Assembly (NCBI GenBank): GCA_947644645.1
Contig: CANSAF010000001.1
Coordinates: forward strand, 103,311 to 167,310
Reading direction: 5' to 3'
From: an uncultured Sporosarcina sp.
GTDB taxonomy: Bacteria > Bacillota > Bacilli > Bacillales_A > Planococcaceae
Length of the DNA stretch: 64,000 bases
The notes beneath the pieces are model-generated. The model ran no database searches. It worked only from the letters and a program-made list of their open reading frames with translations, and was not told the origin of the DNA. This document shows, in pieces, positions 9,110-18,064 of the stretch. Each line of letters begins with the position of its first letter. The first letter of the stretch is position 1. The position numbers were made by a program, and so were the translations under genes.

Positions 9110-10393
9110 ATGAAAAGAAGGTTGTTCACGACATTATTACTTTCACTAGCTGTGACATTACTGTTAGTCGGTTGCTCAGAGTCAAGCACATCATCCAGTG
9201 ATAATGAAATTAAGTTTATGCATTTATGGCCGGAAGGGAGTTCTAAGCATCATTATGAAATTGTAAATGAGATTATTGCTGATTTTGAGGCAGAGAACGA
9301 AGGCGTTAAAGTAGATTTAGAAGTGCTAAGTAATGAGCAATATAAGGACAAGTTAAAAGTTTTATCAACTTCAAAAGAATTGCCGGATGTTGGAATGACA
9401 TGGGCGGCTGGATTTTTAGAACCCTATGTCGGCGGGAATATGTTCGCATCATTAGATGATGTAGTAGATGGAGAATTGGCAGATGAGTTTATCCCTGGTA
9501 CGGTCGAGGCTTATGAAATAGATGGGACAACATATGGACTACCGTTAGAATTGAATATTGCTACCCTCTATTATAATACAAAAATGTTTGAGGAAGCTGG
9601 TGTCGAGGCTCCTGAAACTTATGAAGAGTTAATCGATGTCGTCAATGCGTTTAAAGAAGATGGGATTCAGCCAATTGCATTGGGAAATAGGGATGCTTGG
9701 ACGGGTTCATTATGGTATATGTATCTAGCAGATCGAATTGGTGGTGGAGCTGCAATCAGCAATGCTATCGATAGATCAGGTAGTTTCGAAGACTCTGCAT
9801 TAGTCGAAGCAGCGGAGAAAGTATTAGACCTAGTTGACAAAGATGCTTTTGTAAAAGGATTCAACGGCTTGTCTGACGAGGAAGCAAAAAGTATGTTTAT
9901 GAATGAGCAAGCGCCAATGTATTTAATCGCAACATGGGATTTACCTAACTTTACAACAAATGAGGACGTACCACAGGAATTCAGAGATTCTGTTGAGTAT
10001 TTGAAATTCCCAACGGTTGATGGAAGTGGGGATATGAATAGCTTTATCGGAGGACCGGGCGTTGGCTTATTTGTTGCTGAGGATTCTAAAGTGAAGGAAG
10101 ATGCGAAGAAATTTGCAGCATTCTTTATAAAAGAATGGGGAGAAAAATCAGTTGCGCAAGCGGGCGTAATTCCTGCGACAAAAGTAGATGCATCATCTCT
10201 AGATTTACCACAAATGTATATCGATATTTTGGATGAATTAACGGAAGCCAGCAATATTACATTATTTGCAGATGTTCAAATGAGTCCATCTGTCGCGCAA
10301 GTTCACCTTGACGCAATTCAAGCATTATTCGGCAATGAAATGACAGCTGAAGAATTTGCGAAGATACAAGAAGAAGCACTTTCAAAAGAGTAA
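9110..10393 (+). CDS. Sugar ABC transporter substrate-binding lipoprotein (xylo-oligosaccharides)
   Basis: Start ATG 9110 follows AAAGGGGGATGG; longer in-frame forms lack a signal sequence at the N terminus. The 427-residue protein has a lipoprotein signal peptide ending in the lipobox LLVGC (Cys about residue 22) and a serine-rich linker. The mature part is a family 1 extracellular solute-binding fold (IKFMHLWPEGSS; PLELNIATLYYNTKMFEEAG is the typical hinge region). It should capture oligosaccharides outside the membrane and deliver them to the two permeases downstream. Xylo-oligosaccharide specificity is inferred from the neighbouring GH43, xylR and xylAB genes and from the XylR operator, not from the sequence itself. 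Confidence 0.9.
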   Translation: MKRRLFTTLLLSLAVTLLLVGCSESSTSSSDNEIKFMHLWPEGSSKHHYEIVNEIIADFEAENEGVKVDLEVLSNEQYKDKLKVLSTSKELPDVGMTWAAGFLEPYVGGNMFASLDDVVDGELADEFIPGTVEAYEIDGTTYGLPLELNIATLYYNTKMFEEAGVEAPETYEELIDVVNAFKEDGIQPIALGNRDAWTGSLWYMYLADRIGGGAAISNAIDRSGSFEDSALVEAAEKVLDLVDKDAFVKGFNGLSDEEAKSMFMNEQAPMYLIATWDLPNFTTNEDVPQEFRDSVEYLKFPTVDGSGDMNSFIGGPGVGLFVAEDSKVKEDAKKFAAFFIKEWGEKSVAQAGVIPATKVDASSLDLPQMYIDILDELTEASNITLFADVQMSPSVAQVHLDAIQALFGNEMTAEEFAKIQEEALSKE

Positions 10394-10410
10394 AGAATCT
10401 TACTAAAATA

Positions 10411-10446
10411 GAGGGGGACAGCTCCTAAAATGGAATGTCCTCTTCC
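10411..10446 (+). other. Intercistronic hairpin between binding protein and permease genes
   Basis: GAGGGGGACA pairs with TGTCCTCTTC (partly through G-U pairs) and is not followed by a T run. Such hairpins often protect the upstream mRNA and give higher levels of binding protein than permease. Confidence 0.5.
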
Positions 10447-10472
10447 ATCTATTAAGTTATGGGGCGATTATA

Positions 10473-11351
10473 ATGAATAAAGTCATGTCCAATAGATTAT
10501 CCATTGCCATATATGTTTTACCAGCCCTATTATTAGTTACGATATTAGTTTTCATTCCATTAATTCTTTCTGCTTATTATGGGTTAATGAAATGGGACGG
10601 CATCGGGGCTATGGAGTTCATTGGTTTAGAAAACTATATTAATGGCATAAAAGATGAAAAGTTTTGGAATAGTGCCTATCATTCTTTTCTGTTGGCGATC
10701 TTTTCAACTTTGAGTTTAGCAGTCTATTTAACAGTATCCCTAATATTGGCATCTAAAATTAAAGGTTCGGATTTGTTCCGAAAGATTTATTTGATACCTA
10801 TGCTATTGTCTTCGGTAGCAATTGCACAATTGTGGATTAAAGTATATAACCCTTCGAATGGGATTCTAAATGCCATTCTGATGAACTTAGGAGTGAAAAA
10901 TCCGCCAGCATGGCTTGCAGATCCATCACTTGTGTTACTTGCCATTTTTATTCCAATCTTATGGCAGTATGCTGGCTTTTACATACTCATTTATTATGCG
11001 GCATTGAAGAACATCCCGGAATCACTAATCGAAGCAGCTAAGATAGATGGGGCAACGCCGACGCAAATTGCATTAAAGATTAAATTACCTTTAATAAAAG
11101 AAGTTGTTGTAGTCACTGTTGTATTAGCCATTGTCGGGTCATTGAAGTATTTCGATTTAATATACGTCATGACTGGAGGGGGACCAAATGGTGCAAGTGA
11201 AGTTATGGCATCTTACATGTACAAACTCGCATTCTCAAGTTATGATTTCGGCTATGGTAGTGCGATTGGTTTCTTGTTATTGGTCATCACTTTAATTGTC
11301 ACGTTCATTATCCGGAAAATAACTGCTACTGATGAGCAAGTAGAGTACTAA
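10473..11351 (+). CDS. Carbohydrate ABC transporter permease, MalF/UgpA-type
   Basis: A 292-residue integral membrane protein with six predicted helices. The first (about 10-33) is LSIAIYVLPALLLVTILVFI. The EAA loop that contacts the ATPase is clear: ESLIEAAKIDGATPTQIALK-type sequence at about residues 182-201. The GGPNGASEVMASYMYKLAF segment is characteristic of MalF-type sugar permeases. It belongs to the carbohydrate uptake transporter-1 family, follows the binding protein by 79 bp and precedes the second permease by 16 bp. No ATPase gene is present, so a shared MsmX-like ATPase encoded elsewhere is expected. Confidence 0.92.
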   Translation: MNKVMSNRLSIAIYVLPALLLVTILVFIPLILSAYYGLMKWDGIGAMEFIGLENYINGIKDEKFWNSAYHSFLLAIFSTLSLAVYLTVSLILASKIKGSDLFRKIYLIPMLLSSVAIAQLWIKVYNPSNGILNAILMNLGVKNPPAWLADPSLVLLAIFIPILWQYAGFYILIYYAALKNIPESLIEAAKIDGATPTQIALKIKLPLIKEVVVVTVVLAIVGSLKYFDLIYVMTGGGPNGASEVMASYMYKLAFSSYDFGYGSAIGFLLLVITLIVTFIIRKITATDEQVEY

Positions 11352-11367
11352 GGGGAGGCTGTTTGTC

Positions 11368-12189
11368 GTGAAACGTTTTGGTTATTTTTTACTGTATGTA
11401 AGTTTGACAGTGGTCGCACTTTTTCAGCTTGTTCCACTTATATGGCTCTTTTTATTTTCGTTAAAGGATAATAGAGAAATATTTGCCGGATCGCCGTTTG
11501 CATTGCCATCGGAACTTAGATGGCAAAACTATTTGAAAGTTTGGGAAGGCGGCGTCGGGACATACTTTTTTAATAGTGTTTGGATTACGAGTTTAGCCAT
11601 TATTTTAACTGTGTTATTTGCAAGTATGGCCACATTTGCGATCACGAGAATGAAATGGAAATGGAGTGGTTTTGTCCTCGGTCTATTCATGGTTGGGCTG
11701 ATGATACCGATTCACTCGGCTTTAATTCCTTTGTTTAGTATGTTTTTAAAAGTAAACTTAATTGATAACCCAATCTCGATTGTCATTACGTATACCGCGT
11801 ATAATTTACCGATTACGATTATGATACTTCTCGGTTTTTATTACACATTGCCACGTGAGATAGAGGAGGCGGCGATTATTGATGGCTGCTCAATCCATCG
11901 TATGTTTTTTCGTATTATACTACCGATGACAACACCGGTAATATCGACTACAGTTGTGATTAATATGATTTACAATTGGAATGAATTTGTTTTTGTGAAT
12001 ACATTTATTAGTTCCGATAAATACAAAACATTGACGGTCGGCATTCAAAATTTTATTGGTCAATATATGACCGACTGGGGCGCAATTGGTGCAACTCTTA
12101 TTATTAGTGTGCTACCAATCATTATCGCCTTTATATTTTTCAGCAATAAAGTTGTGGAAGGAATTTCTTCTAGTGCAGTTAAAGGATAG
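11368..12189 (+). CDS. Carbohydrate ABC transporter permease, MalG/UgpE-type
   Basis: Starts with GTG after AAGGGGAGG. The 273-residue, six-helix protein carries the EAA motif of MalG-type permeases (REIEEAAIIDGCSIHRMFFR, about residues 165-184) and the family's NWNEFVFVNTF signature. Together with the preceding permease it forms the heterodimeric channel of a CUT1 sugar importer. It is the last gene of this transcript; a bidirectional terminator follows 11 bp later. No C-terminal ATPase domain is fused. Confidence 0.92.
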   Translation: MKRFGYFLLYVSLTVVALFQLVPLIWLFLFSLKDNREIFAGSPFALPSELRWQNYLKVWEGGVGTYFFNSVWITSLAIILTVLFASMATFAITRMKWKWSGFVLGLFMVGLMIPIHSALIPLFSMFLKVNLIDNPISIVITYTAYNLPITIMILLGFYYTLPREIEEAAIIDGCSIHRMFFRIILPMTTPVISTTVVINMIYNWNEFVFVNTFISSDKYKTLTVGIQNFIGQYMTDWGAIGATLIISVLPIIIAFIFFSNKVVEGISSSAVKG

Positions 12190-12199
12190 ACTATTAAAA

Positions 12200-12230
12200 A
12201 ATCACTCAAGATTTAGTCTTGAGTGATTTT
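12200..12230. terminator. Bidirectional terminator between importer and DUF624 gene
   Basis: AATCACTCAAG (12200-12210) pairs with CTTGAGTGATT (12218-12228), with A and T tracts on both sides, so it can serve both convergent genes. Confidence 0.85.
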
Positions 12231-12242
12231 TATTATAGAAAT

Positions 12243-12854
12243 TTATTTGGCTGTTTTTGATGTGACTTTAGCAAATACAATTAGGGATTGCCACATGATC
12301 ATATAGGCGATTGAACTGCCACCAAATATAAATGCCAAAGCAGGAAATAGCTTCATCAGCACGAGCATGGATGCAAGGCAAATAAGGATAATGAGTGTTG
12401 ACAATGGTTTGGCAAAGATGACTAAAAATGTCGTTTTAATCATTTTAGCTATATTTAAATCAAAGTGGACGAAAGTCGGAAAAACATAAAACAGCATTGC
12501 AAGAATGATTAACGTAAGAAGAGGAATATATGTCCATCGTATTAACATATCTGAAGTGACAAAGATAAAGTAAAAATCTACCACAATTATGATCATAATG
12601 AATGAAATCATTAAACCGAGTAAATTGCTTTTTAAAAATTCTTTACGGTAGTAGTTCCAAAACGATGTGAAGACTGGAATTCCAGTTTTACGATTTAACC
12701 AATCACGACAAATTGCAAACATCGCAGCAGTCGCAGGAAAAAATCCGAAAATGCCTAAACCTACGATTGTGAAAAACACCCATAACACATTCAAATAAGC
12801 GAGTCTTGTAATCCATTCGGCAATATTATAGAGAACATTTCTTGTTGAATTCAT
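12243..12854 (-). CDS. DUF624 family membrane protein (YesL-like)
   Basis: A 203-residue protein with about five hydrophobic helices (first about 22-44, LNVLWVFFTIVGLGIFGFFP). The opening NIAEWITRLAYLNVLWVFF and following PATAAMFAICRDWL are characteristic of DUF624/YesL. Members of this family are frequently encoded beside carbohydrate ABC importers and polysaccharide-degradation genes, but no biochemical function is established. It is convergent with the importer and divergent from xylA. The xylA operator region at 12968 lies upstream of it, so it may respond to XylR as well. AGGAGG precedes the ATG. Confidence 0.85.
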   Translation of the reverse strand: MNSTRNVLYNIAEWITRLAYLNVLWVFFTIVGLGIFGFFPATAAMFAICRDWLNRKTGIPVFTSFWNYYRKEFLKSNLLGLMISFIMIIIVVDFYFIFVTSDMLIRWTYIPLLTLIILAMLFYVFPTFVHFDLNIAKMIKTTFLVIFAKPLSTLIILICLASMLVLMKLFPALAFIFGGSSIAYMIMWQSLIVFAKVTSKTAK

Positions 12855-12967
12855 TTGGCACCTCCTAATTAAATTGAGAACAGTTTAATACAATTAATTA
12901 ATGTATCGCCGCAGCGAAAGGATTGGATTGTGAAATATGACTAACTTATTTAAATTATAGACTTAAA

Positions 12968-13010
12968 ACTTTGTTCAATCAATAGACAAACTAATCTTTC
13001 CTGTTATAAT
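12968..13010 (+). promoter_or_regulatory. XylR operator and promoter of xylAB
   Basis: The operator spans 12968-12995. Its reverse complement begins GATTAGTTTGTCTATTGATT and contains TTAGTTTGT facing GAACAAAGT, very close to classical Bacillus xyl operators. TAGACA (12983-12988), 16 bp and a perfect TATAAT (13005-13010) form the promoter, again with -35 inside the operator. Confidence 0.78.
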
Positions 13011-13016
13011 AACAAT

Positions 13017-13030
13017 ATAAGCGCTTTCAT
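13017..13030. promoter_or_regulatory. cre (CcpA) site in the xylA leader
   Basis: ATAAGCGCTTTCAT, reverse complement ATGAAAGCGCTTAT, agrees with the extended cre consensus WTGAAARCGYTTWNN at all defined positions. It starts seven bases after the -10 box, which suits repression in glucose. Confidence 0.75.
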
Positions 13031-13063
13031 TATTAGCAAAATTTGAAATTGGGGGTAAATAGT

Positions 13064-14389
13064 ATGACTTATTTTTCAACAGTTAACGAAATTAAATTTG
13101 AGGGCTCATCTTCAAAAAATCCATTTGCTTTTAAGTTTTATAATCCAGAAGAAATAATTGGTGGTAAGAAAATGGAAGATGTTTTACGTTATGCCGTTTC
13201 TTACTGGCACACATTCACTATGGATGGTTCAGATCCATTTGGCGCAGGAACGATGAAACGTAACTGGGATCGATATAATGGAATAGATTTAGCGAAAGCT
13301 CGCGTAGATGCATCATTTGAGTTTTATGAAAAATTAGGTGTCCCCTATTTTTGTTTTCATGATATCGATATTGCGCCTGAAGGGGATAACTTAAGAGAAA
13401 CAAACCAAAACCTAGATGTTATTGTAAACATGATTCAAGATTATATGAAAAGTAGTAAAGTGAAGTTGCTTTGGAATACGGCAAATAACTTTACACATCC
13501 ACGTTTTGTTCATGGAGCAGCTACATCAAGCAGTGCGGATGTCTTTGCTTATTCCGCGGCAAAAGTAAAAAAAGGATTAGAAATTGGTAAAGAACTAGGT
13601 GCCGAAAACTATGTGTTTTGGGGTGGTCGAGAGGGCTATGAAACACTTTTAAATACGAATATGAAGCTAGAGTTAGACAATCTTGCACGTTTTTATAAAA
13701 TGGCCATTGATTATGCGGAAGAAATTGGCTTTGATGCACAGTTTTTAATTGAGCCGAAGCCAAAAGAGCCTACGACACATCAATATGATTATGATGTTGC
13801 GACAAGCCATGCATTTTTGCAAAATTATGGACTTGAGAATCATTTTAAATTTAATATTGAAGCGAATCATGCAACGCTTGCGGGACATACGTTTGAACAT
13901 GAGCTACATTATGCGCGCATTCATAATATGCTAGGTTCGGTAGATGCAAACCAGGGAGATCCACTACTTGGCTGGGATACGGATGAATTTCCAACTGACT
14001 TATGGTCTACGACACTTGCGATGTATGAAATCCTTAAAAATGGAGGACTAGGAAGAGGCGGCTTAAATTTTGACGCGAAGGTTCGTCGTGGCTCTTTTGA
14101 ACAAGAAGATTTATTCCACGCACATATTGCAGGGATGGATGCATTTGCAGTTGGTTTAAAAGTTGCACAACAGTTAATTGACGATAAGGTTTTAGAGACG
14201 ATTCTTGAAAATCGTTATGAGAGTTATGAAAGCGGAATTGGGCTAGATATCGTAAAAGGAGCTTCAGACTTCCATAAACTTGAAAAACATGCTCTGAATT
14301 TATCAACAATTGAACAATCATCAGGCCGTTTAGAACAAATTAAAGCGACAATCAATCAGTATCTTTTGAAAGCGTTTACTAAAAAATGA
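13064..14389 (+). CDS. xylA: Xylose isomerase
   Basis: Converts D-xylose to D-xylulose with two divalent metals in a TIM barrel. Start ATG 13064 follows TTGGGGGT; the product is 441 residues, the usual class II length. Family motifs are present: [14 protein letters not shown] with the catalytic His, [11 protein letters not shown] with a metal-binding Glu, the [19 protein letters not shown] metal region, and SVDANQGD followed by [10 protein letters not shown]. It is preceded by the XylR operator and cre site and followed 29 bp later by xylB. There is no sign of truncation. Confidence 0.97.
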   Translation: MTYFSTVNEIKFEGSSSKNPFAFKFYNPEEIIGGKKMEDVLRYAVSYWHTFTMDGSDPFGAGTMKRNWDRYNGIDLAKARVDASFEFYEKLGVPYFCFHDIDIAPEGDNLRETNQNLDVIVNMIQDYMKSSKVKLLWNTANNFTHPRFVHGAATSSSADVFAYSAAKVKKGLEIGKELGAENYVFWGGREGYETLLNTNMKLELDNLARFYKMAIDYAEEIGFDAQFLIEPKPKEPTTHQYDYDVATSHAFLQNYGLENHFKFNIEANHATLAGHTFEHELHYARIHNMLGSVDANQGDPLLGWDTDEFPTDLWSTTLAMYEILKNGGLGRGGLNFDAKVRRGSFEQEDLFHAHIAGMDAFAVGLKVAQQLIDDKVLETILENRYESYESGIGLDIVKGASDFHKLEKHALNLSTIEQSSGRLEQIKATINQYLLKAFTKK

Positions 14390-14418
14390 CGATTTTTATT
14401 TTATAGGGAGATGTTTTA

Positions 14419-15918
14419 GTGGAATATGTAATCGGTATTGATTTAGGAACAAGTGCGGTTAAAATTGTACTCGTTAATCAACTTGGCGAAGTCGTTCAAG
14501 AGATATCGAGAGAATATCTGTTAATCAATCAGCAATCAGGATATAGTGAGCAAAATCCAGAGGATTGGGTTGAGCAAACGTTTTTAGGATTAGCTGAACT
14601 GATGAAAGCATTTTCCGAAGATCCAGCTACTATCAAAGGTTTAAGTTTCTCAGGACAAATGCATGGACTCGTATTATTAGACGAGAATAAGCAAATACTA
14701 CGAAATGCAATTCTTTGGAATGATACAAGAACAACGGAAGAGTGTCAGCAGATTTATGAGGTTGTGGGGAAAGAAAAGTTACTGCAGATTACCAAGAACC
14801 CTGCACTGGAAGGTTTTACTTTGCCGAAAATCCTCTGGGTTAAGCAGCATGAACCAGACTTATTTGAAAAGGTGCATACTTTTGTTTTACCGAAAGACTA
14901 CTTACGCTATCGGTTGACGAATGTTTTGCAGATGGAGTTTTCTGATGCAGCAGGGACTCTATTACTAGATATGAATAAAAGTGAATGGAGTCAAGAGATT
15001 TGTGATTTATTGAATATAGATTCGAGGATTTGCCCACAGCTCGTTCCGTCGCATGAGGAAGTCGGCGTTATCACCACTGAAGTTGCGAAGGCTACGGGTT
15101 TAACGACAAAGACACGTGTTTTTGCAGGTGGAGCAGATAATGCTTGTGGGGCGATTGGGGCAGGTATATTATCGGAGGGCAAAACACTATGCAGTATCGG
15201 AACATCAGGCGTTGTATTATCTTACGAAGCCGAGAACAATAAAGACTTTTCTGGTAACATCCATTATTTTAATCACGGTGCGCCATCCGCTTATTATACG
15301 ATGGGAGTTACTCTGTCGGCGGGGCATAGTTTAAGTTGGTTTAAAGATATATTTGCTGAAAACGAGTCTTTCGATGAATTGTTAACTGATATTGGTGATG
15401 TTCCCTTAGGTTCGAATGGAATACTCTTTACACCATATTTAGCGGGAGAGAGAACGCCACATTCAGATGCGGTTATTCGAGCAAGTTTTATTGGATTAGA
15501 AAGTACCCATCAAAGGAGAGATCTTTTACGTGCTGTGCTAGAGGGAATCACTTTTTCACTGCATGAATCGATTGAAATATTTCGTCGAAATGGAAAGAAA
15601 ATAGAAACAATCGTATCTATTGGTGGAGGCGCTAAAAATGATGACTGGCTACAAATGCAAGCAGATATTTTTAACGCGAAAATTGTGAAGCTTCAAAATG
15701 AGCAAGGTCCTGCAATTGGAGCTGCTATGCTTGCGGCATATGGGTGTGGTTGGTTTAAGACGTTGCAAGATTGTGCCAATGAATTCTTAAAGATTGATAA
15801 AGTATTTGAACCTGACCCAGCGAATGTCACAAGATACGAAGAGTTATTTGCGGTTTACCAAGAAGTTTATATACAGACTAATGAATTGAATCAAAAACTG
15901 ATGCCATTTCGTAAATAG
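14419..15918 (+). CDS. xylB: Xylulokinase
   Basis: Phosphorylates D-xylulose to xylulose 5-phosphate for the pentose phosphate pathway. The GTG start follows TAGGGAG. The 499-residue FGGY-family kinase has the N-terminal phosphate motif VIGIDLGTSAVKIVL, the substrate motif SGQMHGLVLLD, the central GGADNACGAIGAG and the adenosine motif SIGGGAKND. Size and motifs are normal for the family. It is the second gene of the xylAB operon, and no xylose permease gene follows, consistent with entry as oligosaccharides. Confidence 0.96.
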   Translation: MEYVIGIDLGTSAVKIVLVNQLGEVVQEISREYLLINQQSGYSEQNPEDWVEQTFLGLAELMKAFSEDPATIKGLSFSGQMHGLVLLDENKQILRNAILWNDTRTTEECQQIYEVVGKEKLLQITKNPALEGFTLPKILWVKQHEPDLFEKVHTFVLPKDYLRYRLTNVLQMEFSDAAGTLLLDMNKSEWSQEICDLLNIDSRICPQLVPSHEEVGVITTEVAKATGLTTKTRVFAGGADNACGAIGAGILSEGKTLCSIGTSGVVLSYEAENNKDFSGNIHYFNHGAPSAYYTMGVTLSAGHSLSWFKDIFAENESFDELLTDIGDVPLGSNGILFTPYLAGERTPHSDAVIRASFIGLESTHQRRDLLRAVLEGITFSLHESIEIFRRNGKKIETIVSIGGGAKNDDWLQMQADIFNAKIVKLQNEQGPAIGAAMLAAYGCGWFKTLQDCANEFLKIDKVFEPDPANVTRYEELFAVYQEVYIQTNELNQKLMPFRK

Positions 15919-16206
15919 GTTGGTTGAATGGTTTTAAAAGCATTTACACCAATTGCATATATCCTATATTTATGATAATCCAAAGCTATCATATTAGTGG
16001 GGAAACATGAGTGTTTAGAAGGTAATTTAAAACGCTTATAAGATAATGTTAGTGTGAGAGGTAGGTTGTACTGAAAAAAGGATGAGTGGTTTAGATTCTT
16101 GTTTTCTAAAGTAGACGAATCGTTATTATGTAATGGAAAATGAATATTGAGACCGGAACACAAGTAGAGAAAACATTAGAATTATCTTATTTTCCGATTG
16201 CGAAAT
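15919..16206. other. Non-coding stretch between xylB and the terminator before fruR
   Basis: About 290 bp with stops in all frames and no convincing ribosome site. One weak cre-like sequence (TTAAAACGCTTATA, 16027-16040, 12 of 14) is present. It may be decayed sequence, but no gene remnant is recognisable. Confidence 0.5.
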
Positions 16207-16249
16207 GCATGAAATCAAGTTTTATAAATTTGATTTCATGCGTTTTTTT
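16207..16249 (+). terminator. Terminator upstream of fruR
   Basis: GCATGAAATCAA (16207-16218) pairs perfectly with TTGATTTCATGC (16230-16241), followed by a T7 run. It would end xylB transcription late, about 290 bp after the stop codon. Confidence 0.85.
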
Positions 16250-16303
16250 ATTTTGGTTTTTCAGCTTCATAGACTCAAGTTGTCAATTGGTTTTATTTTA
16301 ATT

Positions 16304-16355
16304 TGAATGAATTTGAGTGTTTATGATTGAATTAGAATGATTAATCATGTATATT
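16304..16355 (+). promoter_or_regulatory. fru promoter with two phased direct repeats (FruR operator)
   Basis: TGAATGAATTTGAGTG (16304-16319) and TGATTGAATTAGAATG (16324-16339) match at 13 of 16 positions and start exactly 20 bp apart. The second overlaps -35 TTGAAT (16327-16332); 17 bp later is -10 TATATT (16350-16355). Phased direct repeats are typical of DeoR-family operators, so FruR autoregulation is likely. Confidence 0.65.
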
Positions 16356-16388
16356 TAAAGTAATTAAGAAATGTGAAGGAGGGATTCT

Positions 16389-17141
16389 ATGTTGACGAGC
16401 GAGCGACAACAAGTGATATTAAATTTGTTAGAAGAAAAAGATACGATTAAAATACAAGAAATTATTGATATTACAAATGCTTCAGAGTCAACTGTTAGAC
16501 GTGATTTGACGGAACTTGAAAATGAACATAAATTGAAGAGGGTTCACGGAGGGGCAACCGTTTTAGGGCGTAAATTACATGAGTTGAGCGTTTTAGATAA
16601 AACATCCAAAAACATTCAAGAGAAAAAAGAATTGGCAAAATTCGCTGCTTCAATCATTCAAGAGGGTGATTGTATTTTTATAGATGCAGGTACAACAACA
16701 TTCCAAATGCTACCTTATTTAAAAGAGAAAAAAGTTGTTGTGGTTACAAATGGTTTAACCCATGTAGAAGCATTAATCGAGCAGGGAATTCCGACTTATT
16801 TAACAGGAGGATATGTAAAAGGGAAAACAGGAGCGCTTGTTGGTCCGCAAACGATTCAATCTTTACAAAACTATCGATTTGATAAATGTTTTCTAGGTGT
16901 GAATGGTTTTGACGGTAAGTTTGGCTATACGACCCCTGATCCAGAGGAAGCTGCTGTTAAATATAAAGCAAGTGAATTATCACAAAAAGCATATGTCATT
17001 GCAGACCATACGAAATACGGAGAAGTAAGTTTTTCGAATATCTGTGCAATGAGTCAAGCAACTTTAATTACAACCTCTCTTCCGGATGAAATTTTACATG
17101 AACTGAATCAAGAAACAACTGTAGAGGTGGTTGCTTTATGA
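16389..17141 (+). CDS. fruR: DeoR-family repressor of the fructose operon
   Basis: 250 residues, with the ATG after AAGGAGGGA. The N-terminal DeoR helix-turn-helix is clear (residues 4-57: SERQQVILNLLEEKDTIKIQ, then NASESTVRRDL and KRVHGGA). The C-terminal DeoRC effector domain includes FIDAGTTTFQMLPYL and the ADHTKYGEVSF motif that binds sugar phosphates. It probably senses fructose 1-phosphate and represses its own operon. The stop codon overlaps the fruK start (ATGA), giving tight translational coupling in the canonical fruR-fruK-fruA order. Confidence 0.93.
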   Translation: MLTSERQQVILNLLEEKDTIKIQEIIDITNASESTVRRDLTELENEHKLKRVHGGATVLGRKLHELSVLDKTSKNIQEKKELAKFAASIIQEGDCIFIDAGTTTFQMLPYLKEKKVVVVTNGLTHVEALIEQGIPTYLTGGYVKGKTGALVGPQTIQSLQNYRFDKCFLGVNGFDGKFGYTTPDPEEAAVKYKASELSQKAYVIADHTKYGEVSFSNICAMSQATLITTSLPDEILHELNQETTVEVVAL

Positions 17142-18064
17142 TTTATACTTGCACAATTACACCAAGTTTAGACTATACAACTTATTTGCCTACCTTTGAA
17201 ATAGGGCAATTAAATCGTACAAAAGACGTTTACTATTATCCAGGTGGAAAAGGTATTAATGTTTCTCGTGTATTAAAGCGCTTACAAGTAGATAGTGTTG
17301 CGATTGGTTATGCCGGTGGTTTTGTCGGTCAATATATTCAAACATTTTTACACGATGAAGATATTGAAACTAACTTTATTGATACTGGAGAAATAACGCG
17401 AATTAACGTGAAAATCAAAGCTGAACAAGAAACGGAGTTAAATGGACCAGGACCCCAAATTACTATCAATGAACAAAAAGCATTATTTGAAAAAGTTCAG
17501 GGAATGGAGAGCGGAGATTGGTTCGTATTGGCAGGTAGTATTCCTGAAACAGTTCCAATCACATTTTTTGAGCAATTAGCAAATGAATGTTTAAAAAAGC
17601 AAGTGAGATTCGTCTTGGATACTTCTGGTACTGCATTAAAAAAACTCATTCATATGAAACCATTTTTAGTAAAACCAAATGGTGAAGAGTTAGGTGAATT
17701 ATTTAATACAGTAATTACCACGACAGAAGAGGCAATTTATTATGCAAAGAAATTAATCGATTTAGGTGTGGAAAATGTTATCGTTTCGATGGGAGGAGAC
17801 GGTGCATTACTTGTAACGAAAACATTAGTCCTAACGGCTAAGGCACCAACTGGAAAAGTTATCAACACAGTCGGTGCCGGTGATTCGCTTGTCGCTGGTT
17901 TTATCGCTTCTTATGTAGCGAAAGCAGATGTGGTTGAAGCGTTTCGTTATGGTGTTGCTAGCGGTAGTGCAACAGCTTTTCGCTCTGATTTATGTGAAAG
18001 AGCCGGCGTATTAACATTAGTAGATCAAGTGCAAATTTCGGATGAGATGGATGTGAAAAAATGA
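17138..18064 (+). CDS. fruK: 1-phosphofructokinase
   Basis: Phosphorylates fructose 1-phosphate to fructose 1,6-bisphosphate. The 308-residue protein belongs to the PfkB/ribokinase family: motif 1 PGGKGINVSRVLKRL (about residues 35-49) and motif 2 NTVGAGDSLVAGF with catalytic Asp (about 246-258). The opening MIYTCTITPSLDYTTYL is typical of FruK. It overlaps fruR and fruA by four bases each, so the three genes are translated as a coupled unit. Tagatose-6-phosphate kinase is a related alternative, but the context favours FruK. Confidence 0.95.
   Translation: MIYTCTITPSLDYTTYLPTFEIGQLNRTKDVYYYPGGKGINVSRVLKRLQVDSVAIGYAGGFVGQYIQTFLHDEDIETNFIDTGEITRINVKIKAEQETELNGPGPQITINEQKALFEKVQGMESGDWFVLAGSIPETVPITFFEQLANECLKKQVRFVLDTSGTALKKLIHMKPFLVKPNGEELGELFNTVITTTEEAIYYAKKLIDLGVENVIVSMGGDGALLVTKTLVLTAKAPTGKVINTVGAGDSLVAGFIASYVAKADVVEAFRYGVASGSATAFRSDLCERAGVLTLVDQVQISDEMDVKK

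Noticed and set aside
9667-10254. 195-codon minus-strand frame inside the sugar-binding protein gene
   Set aside because: Entirely antisense to a well-supported gene, with no ribosome site and a serine/asparagine-biased product.
16027-16040. cre site TTAAAACGCTTATA after xylB
   Set aside because: Two mismatches to consensus and no nearby promoter that it could control; probably chance.
15891-16163. 90-codon minus-strand frame after xylB
   Set aside because: No ribosome site, no recognisable sequence, and composition typical of random AT-rich DNA.
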